A stretch of 33,308 nt of DNA from positions 1 through 33,308 of the forward strand of contig CAYUET010000030.1 in assembly GCA_964443875.1 (NCBI GenBank), read 5' to 3'. The notes below the pieces were generated by a model. It was not told the DNA's origin. It worked only from the letters and a program-made list of their open reading frames with translations, and did no database searches. Of this stretch, positions 16,295 through 23,847 are shown in pieces. Within the stretch, counting starts at the first letter, position 1. The number at the start of each line of letters is the position of its first letter. Position numbers and translations under genes: made by a program. The stretch is from CAYUET01 sp964443875 (GTDB taxonomy: Bacteria > Auribacterota > JAFGBW01).

Positions 16295-17489
16295 TTATTT
16301 ATCCTGAAGAGCCGCAATACCCGGCAGAACTTTGCCTTCAAGGAATTCCAGGGAGGCGCCTCCGCCTGTGGAAATGTGGGACATCTTCTCCGCATAGCCG
16401 GACTGCTCGACAGCAGAAGCGGAATCTCCGCCTCCGACAACGGTCACCGCCTTGCTTTCAGCCATGGCTTTCGCAATTGCAAAAGTACCCTTTGCAAAAT
16501 TCTCCATTTCAAAAACACCCATAGGCCCGTTCCATAAAACCGTTCCGGCTGTTTTGGGCGAATAATTCCTCGGATTTAGGCCCGACATCCATTCCCATCC
16601 AGTCAGCGGGAATTTTATCCGCATCAACAGTCTGGATTTTTGCATCGTTCTTAAAGGCATCCGCAATCACGACATCCACCGGTAAGAGAACCTTTACCCC
16701 GACCTCTTTCGCCTTGCTTAAAAAATCCTCTGCCGTTTTGATATTGTCTTTGTCGAGAAGGGATTTCCCCACTTCATACCCCTGGGCTTTGAAAAAGGTG
16801 AAAGCCATACCACCGCCGATGATGATTGTGCCGTTTTTGCCCACAACCTCCGCCATTTTATTAAGGACTGCGATTTTTGTTCCCACCTTGGCTCCGCCGA
16901 TAATCGCCACCATAGGTTGTTTCGGATTCGTCAGGGCGCCGCTTAAAAACTGCAGTTCCTTTTCAATCAGAAGACCGGCGTAAGCGGGAAGCAGATCGGC
17001 AAGACCTGTTGTGGAACTGTGAGCCCTGTGGGCTGTTCCAAAAGCATCATTGACATAAATCTCACCCATTTTGGAAAGGGCGAGTGTAAATTTGGGATCG
17101 TTTTTTGTTTCTTCCTTATGAAAACGGACATTTTCAAGCATCAGAAATTCACCGTCTTTAAGACTGGCGGCAAGTGCTTCCACTTCAGCCCCGATGCATT
17201 CAGAAGCCATTTTGACCTGCATGTTCATCAGCTCGCCCAGGCGGACAGCCGCGGGGGCAAGACTGAATTCAGGATTCGGTTTCCCGCCTTCAGGACGTCC
17301 CAGATGGCTCATGATGATGACTTTTGCTCCGGCATCCCTGAGGATTTTAAGTGTGGGAAGAGAAGCGCGGATCCTTGTATCATCGCTGATTTTTCCCTCT
17401 TCCATGGGGACATTGAAATCCACGCGGATCAATACTTTTTTCCCTTTTAATTCGAAAGGTTTTAAATCTCTGACAGATTTTTTATTCAT
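16295..17489 (-). CDS. pgk: Phosphoglycerate kinase (frameshifted)
   Basis: The glycolytic enzyme converting 1,3-bisphosphoglycerate and ADP to 3-phosphoglycerate and ATP, in the cytosol. Visible motifs are RVDFNVPMEEG (22-32), SHLGRPEGG (61-69), the GTAHRAHSS segment, IIGGAKVGTKI, IIGGGMAFTFFKAQG and, in the last part, WNGPMGVFE and VTVVGGGDSASAV. The reading frame breaks near 16545-16562: the first 310 or so residues end at ...GPKSEELFA, and the KTAGTVLWNG continuation is in another frame. Compared with usual spacing between ELF and TVLWNG, about eight bases are missing; restoring them would give about 400 aa, normal for Pgk. Since pgk is normally essential and a gap lies 3 kb away, an assembly error is likelier than a true pseudogene. 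AAGGAA precedes the ATG. Confidence 0.92.
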
Positions 17490-17539
17490 ATTCTTTTCCT
17501 TTATGTGGCAAGTTAAAATTTCCGAATCAGAATGCGATA

Positions 17540-17568
17540 TTTAAACTGCAAAAGACATGCTTTTTCAA
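17540..17568 (-). promoter_or_regulatory. Candidate sigma-70 promoter for pgk
   Basis: On the - strand TTGAAA (17563-17568), 17 bp, then TTTAAA (17540-17545), about 50 bp before the pgk start. The -35 is good and the -10 is only fair. Part of the -35 lies in an 8-bp inverted repeat, GCTTTTTC / GAAAAAGC (17559-17566 and 17580-17587). Confidence 0.3.
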
Positions 17569-17628
17569 GGTTTTTTTAAGAAAAAGCTTTGATTTTCCCT
17601 TTTCCCGGTTGAGGCACTTAACTTTTCC

Positions 17629-17657
17629 TTCACTTTTTTTAAATCTTCAGATAAAAT
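17629..17657 (+). promoter_or_regulatory. Candidate sigma-70 promoter for serA
   Basis: TTCACT (17629-17634), 17 bp, TAAAAT (17652-17657), giving a leader of about 60 nt before the serA ATG at 17727. This match is better than any other in the 237-bp gap between pgk and serA. No riboswitch-like fold was recognised. Confidence 0.35.
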
Positions 17658-17726
17658 ACCCCACCTGAAATTGAAATGGCGGAATCAAGGCCGCAGGCAG
17701 AGACAACCAAGACAAAGGGAGCATTC

Positions 17727-19292
17727 ATGAAAAAAGTATTGATACCGACTAAACTCGATAAAGTTGCCGTTAAAATTCTTGAGGACAAGGGCTATAACGT
17801 GATGCGCGATGCGGAAACACCTCTTGCCGACCTTGCAAAACAGCATGCGGACGCCGAAGGATTGATCGTCCGTTCTGAAAAAATCACGCCGGAAATCATC
17901 GACCTTCTTCCCTCGCTTAAAAGCATTGTCCGTGCCGGAGCCGGGTATGACAACATCGATATCAAGTATGCCCGCTCTAAAAAAATCGATGTCATGAACA
18001 CCCCCGGAGCCAATGCCAACGGAGTTGCCGAGGAAACCGTCGGTTTGATGATCGCTGTTGCACGCCACTTTGTGCCGGGGGATCAGACCACCCGCGCAGG
18101 CTTATGGGAAAAGAAAAAATATGACGGAACCGAAATCGCCGGCAAAACCGTCGGTGTCGTGGGACTGGGCGCCATCGGACAGCTCGTCTGCAAACGCCTT
18201 GCCGGGTTTGATGTCAAACTTTTAGGCTTTGATCCTTTTATTTCCGCTGACAAAGCCCGCGAACTGGGGATTGAAATTGTTTCCCTGGAAGAGCTCTTCA
18301 AAAACTCCAACTTCATCTCCCTCCATGTGCCTGAAACCAAAGAAACCAAAGGCATGGTGAATGAAAAACTTCTGATGATCATGCGCGAAGGGGCGACCAT
18401 CATCAACTGCGCCAGAGCCGGAATCATCAACGAAGATGACCTGCGCAAGATCAAACCCATCAAGAAGCTCAAATACTGCACGGATGTCTACCCCAAGGAT
18501 GCCCCCGGCGACAAAACGGTGAAAGACGTTGCCGACATCATGCTGCCTCACATCGGGGCCAGCACCTTTGAATCCAATTTCAATGCAGCCAAAAGAGCGG
18601 CCGAAGAGCTGATCGATTTATGGGAAAAAGGAATCACCCGCTATATTGTGAACGCCCTCATTCCTGCGGAACTGGATGAGAAATACCAGGAACTTGTGTA
18701 TCATATGACCCGCCTGGCCAGGGCCTGGCTCGGGAACAAACCTGTAAGGCAGATAGAAACCAGCTTTTACGGCAAACTCGAATCCTTTGCAAAATGGATG
18801 GTTTCTCCCATCGTCTCAGCCATCGACCCCGCCTTTGACATCCAGTCGGATAACGCACAGGCTTTAAGCAATCTCAAGGAAAAAGGAATCGACTATACCC
18901 TGCGTAAAGCCGACAATGCAAAAAAATACGGGGAATCCGTCACCATTGATCTTTTCTGCGGCACCAATAACCTTGACCGCATCAGCATCCGCGGAACGGT
19001 TACAGAGGGCGCCCTTATGATTTCCCGCATTGAGGATTTCCACAAGCTGTATTTTGGCCCCAAAGGGCATAACCTCTTTTTCGCCTATAAAGACCGGCCG
19101 GCCGTGCTTGGAAAAATCACTTCCGTTCTCGGTCAGAACAACATCAATATTCATGATGTCCGCGCTCCCCATAACAAGGCTCAGGACAGATCCCTGGCCA
19201 TACTCAAGGTAGACAAAGAAGTAAACACCTCCGTCGTCGATGAAATTGCTAAGACTATCGGCGCCGAAGTTGCTTTTTACGTGGCTCTTTAG
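17727..19292 (+). CDS. serA: D-3-phosphoglycerate dehydrogenase, long form
   Basis: A 521-aa enzyme catalysing the first step of serine synthesis, oxidation of 3-phosphoglycerate with NAD+ to 3-phosphohydroxypyruvate. It has the N-terminal substrate domain (AGAGYDNIDI near 70), the NAD domain with VVGLGAIGQ (144-152), the catalytic Arg230 in NCARAGIINE and His275 in LPHIGAST, then an intervening domain and a C-terminal ACT domain (about 450-521, ending VAFYVAL) that in relatives binds serine. The position of the catalytic glutamate of the E. coli enzyme carries Asp258 (DVYPKDAP). An in-frame ATG at 17676 exists, but GGGAG five bases before 17727 fixes the start there. It is divergent from pgk, whose product is its substrate. 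Confidence 0.93.
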   Translation: MKKVLIPTKLDKVAVKILEDKGYNVMRDAETPLADLAKQHADAEGLIVRSEKITPEIIDLLPSLKSIVRAGAGYDNIDIKYARSKKIDVMNTPGANANGVAEETVGLMIAVARHFVPGDQTTRAGLWEKKKYDGTEIAGKTVGVVGLGAIGQLVCKRLAGFDVKLLGFDPFISADKARELGIEIVSLEELFKNSNFISLHVPETKETKGMVNEKLLMIMREGATIINCARAGIINEDDLRKIKPIKKLKYCTDVYPKDAPGDKTVKDVADIMLPHIGASTFESNFNAAKRAAEELIDLWEKGITRYIVNALIPAELDEKYQELVYHMTRLARAWLGNKPVRQIETSFYGKLESFAKWMVSPIVSAIDPAFDIQSDNAQALSNLKEKGIDYTLRKADNAKKYGESVTIDLFCGTNNLDRISIRGTVTEGALMISRIEDFHKLYFGPKGHNLFFAYKDRPAVLGKITSVLGQNNINIHDVRAPHNKAQDRSLAILKVDKEVNTSVVDEIAKTIGAEVAFYVAL

Positions 19293-19302
19293 TCTTTTTT
19301 TT

Positions 19303-19330
19303 GCAGGCAGAGGGAATCCCCTCTGCCTGC
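19303..19330 (+). terminator. Strong hairpin after serA, no T-tract
   Basis: A perfect 12-bp stem, GCAGGCAGAGGG / CCCTCTGCCTGC, with loop AATC lies 10 bp after the serA stop. The T-run is on the wrong side (upstream, 19294-19302), so it lacks a classic U-tail, but the stem is strong enough to suggest a terminator or 3' end stabiliser. Confidence 0.5.
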
Positions 19331-19422
19331 CATCTTAAGCCTTGCCTCCCTCTCCCGGATATTATACATTCAAATATGCTTCTCATTTATAATCCTCACC
19401 TATAAATCAGGGAGACAGGTCC

Positions 19423-21519
19423 ATGCAAAAGTCTGTTGTGTCATTTTTCTTTTTTTTGTCCATCTTCATTTTTCAGGCTGTTCCATTATACCCCTGGGGA
19501 GAAGAAGAGGAGGGGCTGGAATCTTTACTCTTTGCTGAAATCCCCATGATCACCAGCACAGCATACAAAGCACAGGAGCTGAAAGATGCCCCGGCCAATG
19601 TTCACATCATTACCGGAGAGGAAATGCTTAACCGTGGATATACCACTATCATGGATCTTCTCTATGACCTTCCCGGTGTAACCATTCAGAACCAGGTAGG
19701 AAATGACAGAAATCTATCACCGGTCATCCGGGGAAATTTCTTTTCCAAAAGACTGAAATTTCTTTTAAACGGAATGGATATGGATGAAAAAGGTGGCGGC
19801 GGATACGGCTGGGATTCAAGAATGCCTATAGAAGGGATCGATCATGCAGAATTTATTCTCGGCCCCTATTCTTCACTATACGGACGAAATTCCTTTTCAG
19901 GAGTTTTAAACATTGTAACCAAATCCGGATCAAAAATAAACGGAGGGGAACTCGATCTGCTCTATGGAAAATGGGACCGTATGCAAACCACCCTTCTGGT
20001 CGGTGAAAAAACTGAAAAATGGGACCTCTATTTTTCCGCTTTTAAAAACTACAGTGAAGACGGTGTGGATCTGACTCATGATTATCCTGAGCGCTATGCA
20101 AGAAAAAGCCGGGAAGGTCGGTATTTTGAAGATGCCGATTTCCATGTAACTTTTCCCGCCGAAAAAGAATGGGATGACTGGAATCTCTTCTGGGAACATA
20201 CGGATCTCTATATAAAAATTAAACATGCCAGCGGCTTTCAATTCGACTATGATTACAATAAAGCCGTATGGCCTGAGGCCGGAACTTATCTAACCCCTCT
20301 TTTCTATGCCCAGCCTGTGGATTCTGATAATCAGGAAGTCTATAACAATGCCCGCCTCAAATATGATTATGCCACGGATCTTTGGACAAGCGAAACCTCT
20401 TACCAGTTTCAAAAATATAAAAGGGAAGGGATTCTGTGGTATCTGGACAGCCGATTTCGGATTTATATGGCTGAAACTGAAAGCCATATGTTTGAACAAA
20501 AGGTTCTTTATCATCTTAGTGAACGCAACAACCTCAGCATCGGTCTTTCTTATGAAGAAATAGAAGTTTTACCGCCTCTGGGGTCTCCCCGATCCTTAAT
20601 ACCTGTAAAACCCTCTTTTTCAGGGGATGACTTTCTGGATCTTATGTATACCAACATCACGATTCAGGATGATTATCGCGTGACGGATTCAGTCTCAGCC
20701 GTCATCGGACTTATGTACGAAAATAGCAATACCTATGCTGACGTCTATATTCCCAGGGGATCTGTCTTATGGCAAATTTCCGACCTTACCACGCTGAAAT
20801 TTCTTACCGGAGCCGGCTATATGGTTCCCAGTCTTGAAGTTATTAATGACCAGATTATCGGGGATCACGGCAATGTCAAGGGCGCAACCGATCTGGATCC
20901 GGAAAAACTCACCTCTTATGAAATCAATCTTCTTCATAAAATATCTGAAAAACTCCATATCAATGCCAGCATCTACCTCAATAAGGTCAGGGACGTCATC
21001 GCACCTGTCAACAACCCTGACCCAGAGGCTTATTACTCCATGTCTTATAACAATCTTGGGGCCAAGGAATCAAGGGGCTGTGAACTGAACATCGACTGGA
21101 GCAATTCTGAAAATTTCAAATTTTTTCTCTCTGCCGCCTATGTTGACGGCTTTTATGAGGTTGTTGACAAAAATGGAAATACAAGCAGAAAAAACTACCT
21201 TCCCGTGACAGCCCCCTGGCATTGCAAATCCGGAATGAACTTCCTTCTTTTCGAAAATCGTTTGAATTTTTACATTCATGACCTTTATCTTTCCAAAATT
21301 CAGGGGTGGAACAAAGAAAAAATGTCAGGGTACAACCTTGTAAATATTTTTCTCAGCACCACCGATGTACTGAATAAAAGCTGGAAATTCTCTACAGGAG
21401 TGAACAATCTTTTTGATAAAAAGGGCTATGATGCCCCTACGGAAGATGACCCTCTATGGATTTTTGATGCCCCTATCGCCAGGAGAACCTGGTCCGTTAA
21501 GGCAACACGTCGCTGGTAA
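19423..21519 (+). CDS. TonB-dependent outer-membrane receptor
   Basis: A 698-aa receptor with a hydrophobic signal peptide (about 1-22), an acidic EEEEGLESLLFAEI segment, a plug domain (about 50-167: DAPANVHIITGEEML, RGYTTIMDLLYDLPGV, then FILGPYSSLYGRNSFSGVL) and a beta-barrel ending in Trp (ATRRW). The plug and the NNLFDKKGYD segment near the end are standard for the family. The substrate is unknown and no substrate-binding protein or ABC transporter is beside it. A perfect TATAAT (19388-19393) lies about 30 bp upstream with no good -35, and AGGGAG serves as ribosome-binding site. It converges with the next receptor and ends 65 bp from it. Confidence 0.92.
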   Translation: MQKSVVSFFFFLSIFIFQAVPLYPWGEEEEGLESLLFAEIPMITSTAYKAQELKDAPANVHIITGEEMLNRGYTTIMDLLYDLPGVTIQNQVGNDRNLSPVIRGNFFSKRLKFLLNGMDMDEKGGGGYGWDSRMPIEGIDHAEFILGPYSSLYGRNSFSGVLNIVTKSGSKINGGELDLLYGKWDRMQTTLLVGEKTEKWDLYFSAFKNYSEDGVDLTHDYPERYARKSREGRYFEDADFHVTFPAEKEWDDWNLFWEHTDLYIKIKHASGFQFDYDYNKAVWPEAGTYLTPLFYAQPVDSDNQEVYNNARLKYDYATDLWTSETSYQFQKYKREGILWYLDSRFRIYMAETESHMFEQKVLYHLSERNNLSIGLSYEEIEVLPPLGSPRSLIPVKPSFSGDDFLDLMYTNITIQDDYRVTDSVSAVIGLMYENSNTYADVYIPRGSVLWQISDLTTLKFLTGAGYMVPSLEVINDQIIGDHGNVKGATDLDPEKLTSYEINLLHKISEKLHINASIYLNKVRDVIAPVNNPDPEAYYSMSYNNLGAKESRGCELNIDWSNSENFKFFLSAAYVDGFYEVVDKNGNTSRKNYLPVTAPWHCKSGMNFLLFENRLNFYIHDLYLSKIQGWNKEKMSGYNLVNIFLSTTDVLNKSWKFSTGVNNLFDKKGYDAPTEDDPLWIFDAPIARRTWSVKATRRW

Positions 21520-21524
21520 AATAA

Positions 21525-21557
21525 CCCCCTTATCCTTCCGGTCAGAGGATGTGGGGG
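21525..21557. terminator. Hairpin between convergent receptor genes
   Basis: CCCCC-TT-ATCCT, a 9-nt loop, AGGAT-GT-GGGGG forms two 5-bp helices around a small internal loop in the 65-bp gap between two converging genes. There is no T-tract on either side, so a terminator role is suggested only by position. Confidence 0.35.
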
Positions 21558-21584
21558 AGACTGAAGATTTGTCACACAAGCAGA

Positions 21585-23690
21585 CTAATACCTATACTGC
21601 AGTTTCAGGGTATAGGTTCTGCCCGGTCTTTCAATGTCTGAAGTTTTTCCTTTCACCCCTGAATAATAATTCTTTTCATCGAAAAAATTATAAACCGAAA
21701 AACTGAGGCGCGTATTCTCAAAGATTTTTCTCGTGAGGGCGATGTTGGTATAATGAGCAGAGCTCAGATCGCCCTCCTGAGAGTAACGCGTGGTTTCACC
21801 CTCATAATAATAGCCGAAATAAAAAGTGACCTTTTCAAAGGGGCAAGAATCAAACCCCGCTCCGGCAGTATGTTTAAGCGGGTAAAGCGAATCAATTCTT
21901 TCAATAAAATCACGGTCTGCGCGGGTATACGCATATTGCAGAAAAAAGGAAATGCGCTCAAAGTGCTGACGAATTTCACTTTCTAATCCCATGATCCGGT
22001 AAGAATCAATATTCTCATATCCCCTCATGGCGGTTTTATGTTCATTCTGTAGAATTTTATCCTTCACTTCTGTATAATAGAAATTCAGATTCAGGTCCGT
22101 TGAGTCCGTCACTTTGCAGTCAAAGCTGGATTCAAAAGTTTTAATTTTTTCAAAATCCAGATCCGGATTCCCCAAGGACCAGTTTTCATCGCTTCTATAA
22201 TACATATAAAGCTCAAAAAAGGAAGGCAGTCTGAACCCTTCTCCGTAAAGCAATTTAAAAACACTGCGGTTAAAATGGCTGATTAATCCCGCCCTGGAAG
22301 TCCATTTGCCTCCATATCCGCTGGAATCATCGAAACGAAGACCTGTAATCAGAGCGCTTTCATCCGTAAGAGCAAAGCTGTCCTGAAAGTAAAAAGAATT
22401 CACCTCCCTGGTTTTGTCCGGAATCATGGGCGAAGAAGAATGAAAATCCCTCATTTCTCCCAATGAAACAATATTTCCATTCCCGATAAAAATGAAATTC
22501 TGAAGGTCCTCTTCAGTGGAAACTTCTGTTTTTTCATATTTGAAACCAAATTTAAAATCATGTCTTTCCAGGGCAGCAGAAAGAATATTTTCTGCTGAAA
22601 AAATTCCGGCTTTGATCTCATTCTTTGAAAGGATTCCTTCAGGCCAGGATTCAAACCTTCCATCACCGTCGACATCGACGTTTATCCCGAACCCGGGAGA
22701 GGTTGCCGCAAAACCATTTCTGCGGCTCCCAGCTTTGCTTTCCTGCCATGTGAGAACTGTTTCTGATTGCCAGTCCTCCGCAAATCGGAAAACATATTGA
22801 GGTTTCAAAAAATAATCCCGGCTTCCATTGGCGTAATCCTTTTCAATCAAAAAATAATTCCCTCCAAAAACATTAAACACAGAATCATTGTAGTAATACT
22901 CCAGTTTGAAGTCACCCTTTCCAATCATACCGTTTATGATCTCTTGTTCAGTATCCTGCTCAAAAGTACCCGGAGTCAGATCCGGCATCCTGGAACTGAA
23001 AAAAGAGCTTATTGGAGAATTCCGGATATAGTCCCCGTGGTCTTTTTCCACTTTAAGCTGATACTGATTGGAACGGTAATAATCATAATTTAAATTAAAA
23101 TAAAAATTGTCGTCCCGGTAATTCACAAAAAGATTTCCGGTTTTATAGCTTTCATTCCCTGCGGCACCCGAAACGAAAAATTCATTTTCATCAAAGTTAT
23201 ACTTTGTCAGGATATTCACAATGCCTTCGAATGCTCCCGTTCCCCATAAGGCTCCGCCGGGACCCCGGATGATTTCAATCTGTTTGATCTGATCTGTCTG
23301 CATATGGATGAAACCAAGCATTCCGTCATAAAAGCTATTGTTAAGTTTTTGACCGTTAAGCAGAAAAAGAATCCCCGAGCCTGAAGTGGAGGAACCTCTG
23401 AGTTTGATAAGGGGAATGAATTCATTGGAAATGTCGGAGGAGATTCCCACGGTATCGCATAAAACATCCATGACCGTCCGGTAACCGCGGCTTAAAATCT
23501 GATCTTCGGTTATCACTTTGACAATGGCAGGAGCCTCTGTTGCTCTCTGAATCATATGCGCAGGAGTATAAACGGAGGGCAGACCGAAAGAAGTCAGGTA
23601 CTCGGAGGTTTCTTCGACGCCGGACTGAGCGAAAACAAAAAAAGAGATGCTGAAAATCACAAATCCGGTTATGAACAATTTTTTCATCAT
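21585..23690 (-). CDS. TonB-dependent outer-membrane receptor
   Basis: A 701-aa receptor with a signal peptide (cleavage near FAQ|SG, residue 22), a plug domain (about 50-165: ATEAPAIVKVITEDQIL, SRGYRTVMDVLCDTVGI, then IEIIRGPGGALWGTGAFEGI) and a beta-barrel ending in Tyr (LKLQYRY). It lacks the GLESLLF segment of the other two receptors and carries YLTSFGLPSV at that place, so it is a separate branch. The YNFFDEKNYY segment near the C-terminus is typical. The 5' end is ATGATG with no clear ribosome-binding site; either Met may be used. The 158-bp region upstream contains no convincing promoter. Confidence 0.92.
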   Translation of the reverse strand: MMKKLFITGFVIFSISFFVFAQSGVEETSEYLTSFGLPSVYTPAHMIQRATEAPAIVKVITEDQILSRGYRTVMDVLCDTVGISSDISNEFIPLIKLRGSSTSGSGILFLLNGQKLNNSFYDGMLGFIHMQTDQIKQIEIIRGPGGALWGTGAFEGIVNILTKYNFDENEFFVSGAAGNESYKTGNLFVNYRDDNFYFNLNYDYYRSNQYQLKVEKDHGDYIRNSPISSFFSSRMPDLTPGTFEQDTEQEIINGMIGKGDFKLEYYYNDSVFNVFGGNYFLIEKDYANGSRDYFLKPQYVFRFAEDWQSETVLTWQESKAGSRRNGFAATSPGFGINVDVDGDGRFESWPEGILSKNEIKAGIFSAENILSAALERHDFKFGFKYEKTEVSTEEDLQNFIFIGNGNIVSLGEMRDFHSSSPMIPDKTREVNSFYFQDSFALTDESALITGLRFDDSSGYGGKWTSRAGLISHFNRSVFKLLYGEGFRLPSFFELYMYYRSDENWSLGNPDLDFEKIKTFESSFDCKVTDSTDLNLNFYYTEVKDKILQNEHKTAMRGYENIDSYRIMGLESEIRQHFERISFFLQYAYTRADRDFIERIDSLYPLKHTAGAGFDSCPFEKVTFYFGYYYEGETTRYSQEGDLSSAHYTNIALTRKIFENTRLSFSVYNFFDEKNYYSGVKGKTSDIERPGRTYTLKLQYRY

Positions 23691-23785
23691 AGCGCGGTTA
23701 TCTCTATTTTTTATTTATTTCTCCGAATCCTTTCCAAAAAACAATAATTCAAAACTAACATTTTCCTGAATTTTAATCCATGGAT

Positions 23786-23820
23786 AAAAACATTAACCGG
23801 ACATTACCTTTCCGGCTAAT
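23786..23820 (-). terminator. Intrinsic terminator of the map/glycosyltransferase run
   Basis: On the - strand ATTAGCCGGA and TCCGGTTAAT (23811-23820 and 23792-23801) form a 10-bp stem with one G-U pair and a 9-nt loop, followed by GTTTTTATC. It starts 27 bp after the stop of the membrane glycosyltransferase. Confidence 0.65.
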
Positions 23821-23847
23821 CCGCATGCAGGAGTCAGGCGGACATTC

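Noticed and set aside
17559..17587. 8-bp inverted repeat GCTTTTTC/GAAAAAGC as a terminator or riboswitch
   Set aside because: Low GC stem, large loop and no aptamer-like pattern; it is probably part of an AT-rich promoter region.
17676..17726. N-terminal extension of serA from the upstream ATG
   Set aside because: The 17 extra residues are not family-like, and the GGGAG site points to 17727.
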